64,000 bases of DNA from Isochrysis galbana (taxonomy: Eukaryota > Haptophyta > Isochrysidales > Isochrysidaceae). The translations under genes and the position numbers were made by a program. The stretch lies in NCBI GenBank assembly GCA_018136815.1, contig CM030934.1, positions 7,540,183-7,604,182 of the forward strand, in the 5' to 3' direction. Position 1 is the stretch's first letter. Every line of letters begins with the position of its first letter. The notes under the pieces are model-generated. The model made no database searches and was not told where the DNA came from. It worked only from the letters and a program-made list of their open reading frames with translations. Positions 53,006 to 62,510 of this stretch are shown here, piece after piece.

Positions 53006-53868
53006 CAGTGATGGGACGTCAGGCTGATATCAGGTCCTGATACCATGATAACAGGTCCTCTGGAGCTGACGACCTGATATCAGGTATCAGGTAGGGGGCA
53101 AAAACAAAACTCATACCGACGGACAAAAACAAAACTCCGTACGCACGCACGAGAGGACGCAGCAGGCGCGCGGAGAGTCCCGGCTCGCTCCCTCTCTCCT
53201 TCCTCCCGCTCCTCCCTCCCTTGCCTCCCTCCGTCCCTTGCCCGTTCCCTCCCTCCCTCCTTCACCTCCCTCACCCCCTCGTCGCCCGCGCCTGCCCCGC
53301 CTCTCTCGCATCCCTCGTCCCACTCACCACTCGTCTCACTGTCTCCCTAGCCGCCTGCTCACTCCCTCGCTCCCTCGCTTACTCCCTCATTGCCTTGATC
53401 ACTCGCTCGCTCGCTCGCTCGCTCCTTCCCTCTCTTCTTCCCTCCCCTCCCTCCCCTCCCTCCCCTCCCCTGCCCGCTCCTAGACCGCTCCCTCCCTCCC
53501 TCCCCAAGTCAAATGGCGCAGGAGTTGGCGATGCCGCACGGCGCCCTGGCCACGGCCACAGTCTGGGGAACGGTGGAGGCGGACGGACTCGAGGGCAATG
53601 CTTTCGAGTGGTCTGCCGTCGGGGAGATCCGGCCGCGCGAAAGTCGTGCGCGGTAATTGAGGCCATTTCTATGTACGTATACTAGTACTCGTAAGTCGGC
53701 TGATGTGCGGTTAGATTTTGATTGTTGTCATAAGTTAGAAGTGTTACATACTGACATTATAACGTACGTACTAAGATTATACTACCTTATATCAGGCTGA
53801 TATCAGGTCTGATATCAGGTATCAGGTTGGCGAAACCTGATGACCTGATACCTGACGTCCCATCACTG
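53006..53868. mobile_element. 863-bp non-autonomous hAT element
   Basis: Perfect 18-bp inverted ends CAGTGATGGGACGTCAGG and a perfect 8-bp target duplication CCCCCATC (52998-53005 and 53869-53876). Both subterminal zones are built of CTGATATCAGG/ATCAGGT units. No transposase; the interior is CT-rich simple DNA with a CAAAAACAAAACTCCG string shared with 16818. Confidence 0.92.
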
Positions 53869-54059
53869 CCCCCATCCCTCCCCCTCCCCCCCCCCCCCCT
53901 GTGAACGGCTCCGTCTGAGCTTCACGTGAAAACGTGTGTGCCCCCTCTTCTCGGGGTACCTGGAGCCTGAGCGTATCTAAGGGGTGAGCTTTTATTTAGC
54001 GTTGAGAGCCCGGTATGGGACAATAGGCTTCTAATTAATTAATAGGGAACAGGTAGTAG

Positions 54060-54134
54060 TGTTGTATTCCTGCCCACCTGAAGGCTGTAGGCATGAATAT
54101 TCGTGTAAGGAGTGAGACGAGCCTTGCTCTGACA
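54060..54134 (+). mobile_element. 75-bp miniature solo LTR with target duplication
   Basis: The first 51 bp of the chromovirus LTR (TGTTGTATTCC...GTGTAAGG) joined directly to its last 24 bp (ending TGCTCTGACA). A perfect 5-bp target duplication AGTAG flanks it (54055-54059 and 54135-54139). About 1.3 kb of LTR was lost after, or before, insertion. Confidence 0.92.
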
Positions 54135-54294
54135 AGTAGGTGCAACTATCGGCGGGGCTTCTACGGAGGTCCCATGGCGACGGCGGCGCTGGCAGTCGGC
54201 CGCAGGCCGCAGGCATGGGCATGGGGCTCTAGCTCCTGAATGCATTGCTGGGGATTGGGGAAAGTCGGTGCGAGCCGCGGCTGTGGGCGGAGAT

Positions 54295-54683
54295 ACGAAG
54301 AAGTCGCACATTGAACATGATTGCCCCCAGAAGCAGATAAAGAAACGCAAGGGAGAGGGAGATAGCAAATTAAACCTATTTGCGAGGCGCGAGGCGCCTC
54401 GGAGGAAGAAAGAAGAAAGGTGGGTAAACTTCCCTTCCCTTCGAGAGAAAGAGAGAGGGAAAGGGCGCTCCACAACCCAAGACCCAAGATCCCATGCATC
54501 CAAGCGAAGCCTTTGACCGAGAACGAGAGAAAGCAGCGAATTATAACGATAAATGCCGAACAACGAAGAGAAGAGCAAAGCCTAACGAGTAGCGCGGTAG
54601 CGCGGAGAGCACCCCCCACGAGATATCTTGGGACCGGAGAATGTTTTGGACGAATCTTCCTGCCGTCGGCCGAGGAGAGGCGG

Positions 54684-54761
<78 letters not shown>

Positions 54762-54997
54762 TCGCAGAGCGACTGCAGAACGAGAAGTCGAAGTCATGCC
54801 GGTTTATTACCTTAAACGAGCCAACAATTATAGTAACAGCAAAAACAAAATTCGAATCGCAAATTTCGAGACCAAAATCTGCAAACCTGGATTCGAGACC
54901 ATGGAGAATCCGAATCTGTGTGTCTTGTGCGTCAGTGTCAACACGGGAAATGTTCAATTGTAATTGTGAGCGCGTACCTTACACGAATATTCATGCC
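54295..54997 (-). repeat. Chimeric or sister-family LTR fragment, inverted
   Basis: 54620-54997 is the reverse complement of the first part of the chromovirus LTR (lacking its outer 36 bp), with a longer GA/CT microsatellite (54690-54758). 54310-54590 instead matches 42120-42400, which the chromovirus LTR lacks. So two LTR subfamilies share the 5' part but differ downstream. Confidence 0.7.
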
Positions 54998-55039
54998 CTA
55001 CGCCCTACACCGTCCACCGTAAGTAAGCCGTGCATGTAT

Positions 55040-55165
55040 TATAACCATAGTTCAACTAATAGTTGTGTGGATATTTCCTCGCATATTTGGGGCCGTGGCT
55101 GGGCTATTTCTTGGATATTTTGGATGGATATTTGGGCAAAAATTTGTGGATATTCTGGCCTACCA
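55040..55165. repeat. GGATATTTGG-rich hAT-like terminus
   Basis: Repeated GGATATTT(GG) units ending TGGATATTCTGGCCTA, related to the termini at 28313 and 21475. No complete element was delimited. Confidence 0.35.
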
Positions 55166-55806
55166 CTACCACTACCCCCCTCTTCCCCCCCGTCTCTCCC
55201 CGAGTGCCGAGTGCTTCCTTGAGCTTCCGGCCCCCTTTTGTCTATTTTTCTTTCCCGCGCGATTCCCTTCCCCAACTTCCCCCCCGCGCGTGACGTTTTC
55301 CCTCGGTGTCCTGACTACGCTCCGCGCTATCGCTCGAGCGCCCTCCGTGCCCCCTCGTCCGTCCTTCGTTCTCGTACTCGTGCTGCTGTGCCTCGTGATG
55401 ACTGAGAGCGCGCCCATGCCTTCGGCCCCGTCCCTGCACGCTTCCCCGGCTCCCCATTGTTCACCTCCCATGCTCCAATTGGGCCATACATCTCATGTTA
55501 CAGTTCATCCTCCACTCACACCCAGCCGCACCACAGCCACAGCTCCATTCGATCCACCACACAGATTTTTAGAGTGGAGGGGCATCTCGCTATCGCTAGG
55601 TGAGGGGAGTTTTCGCGGTATACTCGCATAGCCTGTATGTGGCGAGGCCCTAAGCTGAGCCATATTGTACTTGTGAGCAAGACCAAGAGCGTCTCCTCAC
55701 GCACCGCGTTCCGAGGGGCGCGCATGTGAGACGGTGATCGATGAGCCCAAAAAGAACCTCTCTCCCCTCCTCCTTCCCACCATCAACACTCATGCCACAT
55801 ACATCG
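55166..55806. other. Intergenic DNA downstream of the serine hydrolase gene
   Basis: No supported gene. Open frames in 55172-55631 lack recognisable motifs. Confidence 0.4.
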
Positions 55807-58683
55807 TTAGCTGTCAACCTTGGCGGCTCGGAAATATTCGTCGAGGGTTGTATGCGTGACTTCATCCGCCACAAGGCAGTCGTATGTTGCGACCGAGCAC
55901 CTCCTCACTAGCAACCGCGATGATTTGGCACGTCAGTACACCTGGATAGACTCCAACAAGGGGAGTGGGATGTCAAGATATTTGAGCTGTGAGCCAGCTG
56001 GCTCAAACACGACGAGTATGTGGTGGTGTCAGAAGTTTGCCGGGAGACAGCTGTTTGAGAAAAAGGAACGATCAGCAATCCCCTGCCGACTCCCGCTTGA
56101 CGGCCGGTGCGGTCGCAATCGGAGGGACGGGAAGGAGCTAGGTGCAGAAAGGTTGCACACGTGCAACGCTAGTGCCGCCCAAATGCAAGTGAGGGAGAGG
56201 CATGGAGGATGGTAAGCACTTGGTGGAGAAGGAAACACTGAAGCGTGGCACATGCCTGCAACGAACAAGTCGTCGGCATTCGAATTCGCAACGACGGAGA
56301 AGGTTGCGTTCAACTGAGGGATAAGGCCCTGGACAAGTGGAAACGCAAGCAAGAGAGATGGTGAGGACCAACGAGTGGCGACCAGGCCGGCGGCTACCCC
56401 ACCGTCCGTCCGAGGCATACACAGCGCCGCGGGGCGACGAGAAGTTGGGGCGCATCCAGTCACTGCGGATGCGACGTCACCACCAAGGCTGGCCGCAGCC
56501 CATGCACCTGTTCCGAGAGGAAGCCGTATGTGTTGCCGCCGTGTCCCAAGTAGGCTCCCCACTCGCCATACTTGGCTGTGTGCGCCCATGAGGTTTGCTT
56601 AAGCATGAGGCCCGAGCCATATGAGATGTGGCCACGGCCCCATCCCAAACCTGCGGTGAGAGCAGAGGGAGTGGTGAGTAGGCGCTTCGAATCTGGGCAC
56701 AGCGCGAGCAGTGGCGCAAGGTGTTGCGAGCACTTTCAGTAAGGGAGACGCACCGAGAGGCTCGAGCCTCGACATGTACTCAATGCTATCATCGCTCAAG
56801 ATTGTCCTCTCGACGAGTAGCTCCCAAAAGAAGCGTGCGACCTATCGGCGACACATGGTAAGGGTATCGAGCGCTGCCGTGCTCAGGGCTAGACGCGCTC
56901 TGACGGTGAGTCCACGCTGCGACGGCCATGTCCGCGTTGCCTCCCGCCTTCTGGCGCACCTCTTCCGTGGTGGACGCCAAGTTACCACAAACCCACCCCA
57001 AGATAGATGCGTCTTGTGCGCCGATGTCTATGACATGGTCGTTGTCCAGTGGCCACAGAGTCGGCTTGCCGTGCCTGCGTGGACGGGCCAGAAGATGGAA
57101 CGGTCCATTGGGTGCTGGATCACCCGTTGATGTAACAGAGCATGGGATGCCCAGACATTGACTGCGGCACCCACCTGCCAAATATAGTCGTCGCCTCGGA
57201 GATGGGCCCGCGCGAAAGGAAGGTGGACCGCGGGAAGGAGAGATTCCGCTCAGGATCTTTGGGCAGGATGCTGCGCAGCTCTGTCATGTCCCACCACGCG
57301 GGCGACCCTCCATGCGCGGGCATAGGCCCGATGACCGGTGTTTGCGTCGACCCTCCTGTCGGCTGCAAGGCAAGTAGCACCAGGCCGAGCAGCACGTAGT
57401 TGGTGGAGGAGTAGCTGACGCATTTCCCCGGATCGCATACGAATGGCGGCTTGACCGCCGCGGCACCAAGGACGAATTCGACAGGCGAGTGCGTAGCGTT
57501 GGCGTTGCCTATGGGCAAGAAGGGCGTGGACAACGGCTAGCTTGGGTAGCAACACATGGTCGAGGTGGGGGGGACGTGGCCCGTCAGAGCGGCGTGGCCC
57601 GGCGGGGCGGCGAATGGTTCGCGTACCCTCGCGAAGCAGCGCGTTGTCAAATTCGGGGTAGTCGAAGTCGGCGATGCCGGAGCTCATGTGCAGCAAGTGT
57701 GCCACTGTGATATTGGCAGCCCTGGAGCCAAAGAGCTTGCCGAGCGTTTGGCGTGAACCCAACCGGCGTAGCCCCTCGTCGGCGAGCGGGGCGGCGAGCG
57801 CCGAGAGGTTAAGTCGCTTGCGCTCGACTGCGCGCATCACGGCGGCAGCAGTGTAGGGTTTGGTGCCCGAGCCGAAGAGGAACACGTCGTCTGGGCTCAC
57901 TTTGCGGCCGTCAACCTCGCCGGCGACGAGTGTGAAGGACTCGTGCGCCGACATCCATGAGAGGGAAATAGCGACGCCGCGTAGCTTGGACTGGAGCGCG
58001 ATCAGCGACTCGAGACGCGCGCGCAGGTTGCGCCTCTCAGGCGCCGTGTCTACCCAGCCACCGAGCCACCAGGCCAGGTTGCTCACCTGTGTGACCGTCT
58101 GGCTGACAAGGTCCTGGTACGACTCGTTGGCTTGCGAGGCGAGACGTTCCAACTGCTCGCGCTGCTCGGCCTCGCTCCAGTTGCGCCGGGCGAGCGAGCT
58201 TGCCGCGGCGAGCAGCCGATCACCCACGTCGGCGGCCGACGTGTTGCTCGCGGCGGCGACCGCGCCCGAGACGAGCGGGAGGACAGCTGCACTCAGATTG
58301 GGTGAGAACCGCAGCTCAGAGAGAGCTCCACCCGCGTCGGGGGAGAGGCGGCCAGGCGGTGAAGGCGAGAGCGAGGGCAAGGCGGCAGTGGCGCGAGGGA
58401 TGGGCCAAGAGCTCTCCCCCGCGGTCACCGGCGGCCTAGGCAGCGGCGAGGGAGGAGGAGAGGGGGAGAGAGGGGGAGAGAAGGCCGAGGGAGGGAGAGA
58501 GAGAAGTGGTGGGGGAGCGGGGGAAGTGCCGCTAAGAGGAGAGAACGAGAGAGGAAGGCCGTAGAGCGCGTGGGATTGCGGTTGACGCGTGAGTAGACCA
58601 ATTGTGCCCACCGCGCACAGAGCGAGCCCCAGTGCTCTGCGCCGGCGCAGGGCGGCTGAGCCGTTGTCGCTGGTCGTCAGCAT
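55807..58683 (-). CDS. Beta-lactamase-fold serine hydrolase, seven exons, about 636 aa
   Basis: Exons 58683-57627, 57508-57175, 57074-56960, 56841-56754, 56650-56508, 56328-56256 and 55907-55807; phases agree throughout (1911 nt). Introns are GT-AG except the last, which needs a GC donor. The N-terminus has an Arg cluster and a hydrophobic segment (RRRRALGLALCAVGTIGLLT), probably a signal anchor, then a Pro/Ser-rich region and a coiled segment. The catalytic domain shows FLFGSGTKPYTAAAV (SxxK, residues about 272-275), HLLHMSSGIADFDYP, SYSSTNYVLLGL (where the family usually has Y-S-N-T-N-Y; here Ser replaces the Asn), LGWVCGNLASTTEEVARFFW across intron 3, and YLGHGGNTYGFLSEQ (the HxG-type motif). 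Family members include esterases, D-aminopeptidases and penicillin-binding-like enzymes; substrate unknown. An antibiotic-resistance role is not implied. Confidence 0.82.
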
Positions 58684-59160
58684 CGCATCGAAAACTGGCC
58701 ACGAGAAGAAGAAGCCCAGAGGGACCCGCCCGAGGGTGATACTGAATATATGAATAAAACGCCTGTATCAGAGAAAGAAGACCTTGAGACTTGGTCGTGA
58801 GTGCGAAGAGTTGTGCGCAGGCAGTGCGACGAGAACCATAGCAGATGGGTGAGGGAAACCTTAAATAATGAGTATGGATAGAGGAGATACCGCCCGGGGC
58901 GCGCGAGGAGCATAACGTCCTTGCTGGGCTCTCTCTCGTCGGCTGCGCTGCCGCGCGGGGGGAGAGACGGAGAGAGAGGAGAGGAGAGCCCGGATGGGGG
59001 AATAGAGAGTAAACCTTTTAGATTCATAGGGGGAAGAAACCAAGAAAGATCATGCTGAGGACTATAGTCTAAAAAAGAAATGGAGGCTGGCGCTTCTCGT
59101 AAAGTATAGGCAGACTGGTAAAAATAAGCACGTTCCCTTTGGGGGCGGGGCGGGGCGGAG
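58684..59160. other. Upstream region of the serine hydrolase gene
   Basis: About 480 bp, no gene seen. Contains a GA-rich tract near 58960-58985. Confidence 0.4.
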
Positions 59161-59913
59161 GGGGTCAGTACGTAGTTGACGGGGTGTTCACTGTCATTGT
59201 CATTTGTCATTGTCATTGTCATTGTCGCGCGCCGTGAGTCGGGTGTCGGGCGTTTTGTCATTGTGTCGAACACGCGATGACTACAGGCTCAGGCACAGGC
59301 TCGTAGGCAGAGGGCCGTTCGATCGAGCCGGCAGCTGACGCGGCCGTAGGAGGTCCGTTGATTGTTGCTTGCGGGAAGATGTCTGAAAGGTCATAGTAGG
59401 AGTCGGGTCTGACAGTGTCTGCCATCGAGCGCTACGAGCGACGAGGTGGATTGAAGGCCGACGGATTGTGACGCGTGGCGTCGGAGAGTAGGGACGAGGC
59501 TAGCTAGCGAGCTAGTGGCAGAGAGAGAATGAGAGCTTCTTAGGTCCAAGGTAGACACGAGAGGCTACAGTACGAGGTCCCAACGAAGATAAGGACACTG
59601 AACCACACACACTAAACCAAACGGGGCGAAAACTAACCACACTTGGACGGACGGCCAAGCGTCGGCACCAGGGCAATTCAGCAACGCGCAGACATGCGAC
59701 GGAGGGGTCGGCACAGCGAGGGCAGACCTCGCTGGGGAGCTATGACCGATATACGGAGAGAAGACAAAAGACAGCCACGGAACATTTGATGACATCGAGA
59801 GAAAGTAGAAAGTAAGAGAAGAGGCGGTATACTACCAATCGACGAGACCTTGAGGCTTAAAAATAACCCACAGGTTAATTAAAGTAAAAGTCTGTCATCG
59901 TATGGAATACGAC
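59161..59913 (-). repeat. LTR of another retroelement family (minus strand), left boundary uncertain
   Basis: On the minus strand the polypurine tract TTTAGTCGGGGAG ends at 59914 and is followed by TGTCGTATTCCATACGATGA, an LTR start with a hairpin TCGTAT-TCC-ATACGA. A short tandem repeat CATTGTCATTTGTCATTGTC lies at 59192-59225. The far LTR end and a second LTR were not identified. Confidence 0.5.
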
Positions 59914-60330
59914 ACTCCCCGACTAAATTCGAGTAGTCTCGACGAGCGGCATGGAGAGAGAACAACGCGACCGAAATAGAAGAAATCCAGAATTAGAACG
60001 ACGAGGCGAGAGAAACCAAAGATGACCGAGAAACCAAACGTTGAAAGCGACGCTTAACATAGAAGATGAGAGCACCCGTGGGCCCTTTGAGCACAAATTC
60101 GGAAGCGTGACGCGGCAACCTATTTGTACGCATCGTCCCACCCATTTCTCCCTTTTACAGGAGTTTTGCTCGGGTGTTGCGGTGGGTGCAACCGCAGACG
60201 ACACGCGTCTCATCTCCTGCAAACAACGAAAATCAACGAAGAAAGAGAAACGATCTGCAACAACGACGAAAGGGAAGGAATGATTCCGAAGACACGCGAG
60301 ATGCAGTGAGCCACGATCTCCGACAACTCT
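59914..60330 (-). repeat. 3'UTR and polypurine tract of the same minus-strand retroelement
   Basis: The block TCTCCCTTTTACAGGAGTTT through GCTCGGG (60144-60172) is identical, on the minus strand, to the chromovirus 3'UTR at about 15077-15108. This marks a related chromovirus whose pol region is not present to the right. Confidence 0.6.
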
Positions 60331-60422
60331 ATTATTAGAGTGGGGGAGAGAAATCACATAGGAGGGAGGGGGGGAAAGACAGCGGACGGAGCGTCGAGCG
60401 ACGGCAGAGAGCGACAGAGCCA

Positions 60423-60919
60423 TGATGAACGAGAAGGAGATCGACATCCGCTGCACCGAGCTCCGGAAGTACTTCTGCGAGGCGCGCAACGGCTACATGA
60501 CGAAGGGTGGCGAGAGGCGGTCAATATCGCCGTGGGAGCATGTCCCTAGCGAGGTCGACGCTCGCCGAGCTGAACAAGAACGGCGGGTTCAGCGGGCAAT
60601 CAAGATGGCCAAGATGATGAAGAGCCCGACGGGCAACCCCGACGTGGAGCTGACCGAGATGGAGACGATGGCGGCGAAGCTCGAGGCGCTCCGCAACCAT
60701 AACGACTTTATGGCGCGCATGGTGACGGAGGCGACCAAGGAGCGCGACATCCTTCGCCAACAAGTCCACCACCACCAGAAGGCGAAGTTGGAGTGGGAGG
60801 AGGAGGTCACCGAGTGGCGCAAAAAGTTCGACGAGTGCTACGCCATGTACAAGATGATGGAGAGCCTATGGAAGGACGAGCTCGACAAGAGGAAGGCCGC
60901 GCCGCCTTGCGAGTGTTAG
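60423..60919 (+). CDS. Charged coiled-coil protein, about 165 aa, unknown
   Basis: ATG 60423 (a second ATG follows directly). The protein is rich in Lys/Glu with long predicted helices: NEKEIDIRCTELRKYFCEAR, VQRAIKMAKMMKSPTGNPDV, LTEMETMAAKLEALRNHNDF, TKERDILRQQVHHHQKAKLE, YKMMESLWKDELDKRK. It ends at TAG 60917-60919. Codon usage is strongly GC-biased, like real genes here. Downstream frames (60978-61155) are also helical, so further exons are possible. No family recognised. Confidence 0.5.
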
Positions 60920-61159
60920 GCGGTGGGTACGTGCCGCGCATGCTGCCCCTTGCATCGGTCGGGCATGTCGGGGGCATGCAGATGCAGCGGGAGAAGAATG
61001 CAGAGCTGTGCAGCCGCGTGAGTGAAGTCCGGCGGACGCGCGAGCACGCGAGCGCAAGGCACGGCCGAGCTGAGGGAGAGGCGTGTAGCGGCGGCGGTGT
61101 GGAAGCGACTGCAGTGGGAGAGAAGCGACGCTTAAGCCGTTCCACCCGTCTGTGAGTAG

Positions 61160-62510
61160 AGATAGCGGGAATCGGGTAGAAATGTAGATGTGTAGTCCGG
61201 GTAGAGCGTAGCAACTTTGTTTAATGTTTAAGGCTGATCATGTATGATCTGAGAGCGTGTCCTTGAAGAGATCAAATCCGGTAGAGCACGGCCCCCGTCT
61301 GTAGGAGCCTCATCAACCGATGACGTAGCTCCCAGAGTAGGGTCAAAATCTTCAACAAAAGGCTCATACAAATCCTCGGGAATAGGAGGCCATGGGCCAT
61401 CAATCACAATTCGTCATAACATCACCCGGCCAAATGGGCTGGAGTGCCCAACTTTCGAATACGACCGGGCGAGCTGCTGGCGCTTTCTCGGTCATCCACC
61501 GAGATAGAATGCCCCAGCAGGCACCATATCCAAAGACCAAAGATGCCGCCCTAGCAGCCACGCCAATCGGCCGCCGCCGCCCGCGCGCATCGCGCCGTAG
61601 TCGGCGGCCGTGTGTGGCGCCGACAACTACGCTAACGTCACCCGGCCGAATGGGCTGGAGTGCCCAACTTTCGAACGCAACCGGGCGCGCTTGGTGCGAA
61701 GAGGCTCGTGCTGGACGGCCAAGAAGTATATTAATATTAAGAGTCTGCGCCGCCCCGGCGTCAACGAGTCCGCGAACGCGATGCACTTGGCGACGCCTCG
61801 GTGGATGGCACAGTTAGTCCTGCGGTGGCAGCGCAGCGCGCGAAGAGGGCTGTATGGCAATGCTTGCCACGATTCCCGAGCGCGCGGGTGGGTAGTCTGC
61901 GGCGTTGGGAGGAAGCGTACCAATAGTGTGGATGGGGTTCTGTGCGTAGGAGCGCGTAGGCAAGCCGGTGTCATCCTCCTCAGGTTGGGGTTGGAAGTGG
62001 TGTGGGGTGAGGCTGGCGGCCATGCTGCGTGGGCAGGTGAAGCAGAAATCTGCCGAGTGAGGTGGCACGAAACGCCGGTGAGACAGCCGTCTGGTGTCCG
62101 CCGGACCATTGAGTCCGAGAACACCAGCGACAAGGGGGGGCTGACCGCCGCCGTGCTCTCGCTGGAGCGCGGCGAAGGTCGTCCTGTCAGGCGGGTCGGT
62201 CGCCATCGCTCTGCCTCGGATTCGGATTAGAGCGGGGAGAGAGACGAGGGGAAATCTTCCCCCGGTCCGACGATAAAAAAATGTGGGCCTCCGGATCAAC
62301 AAGAGTTTTTTTTCCAACCCACTCTCCCCCACCTCCATAGCCGCTCGAGTCAATTTTGTGTTCATTCTGAATGGGAGCACATGACAGAATGTATGAGGAG
62401 GCGCAAATGCCTAGTGATCGACCTAGCAAGAAACGAGTCCAGGTCTCGCGGCACGCGATATCCAAGAGTCTTGGACATTGGGTAGAGCACACGAGCCCAG
62501 AGGTGTCCGA
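61160..62510. other. Region without a supported gene; two 55-bp direct repeats
   Basis: The block CATCACCCGGCCAAATGGGC through CCCAACTTTCGAA (about 61421-61475) is repeated with few changes at about 61634-61690, 214 bp apart. Open frames to 62380 on the minus strand (for example PPHHFQPQPEEDD-like) lack recognisable motifs but could hold 3' exons of the membrane-protein gene to the right. Confidence 0.45.

Noticed and set aside
55801..55910. Plus-strand frame SLAVNLGGSEIFVEGCMRDF, looking like a BTB/T1 potassium-channel domain
   Set aside because: It is short, ends after about 30 codons, and overlaps the last exon of the minus-strand hydrolase, whose phases agree over seven exons.
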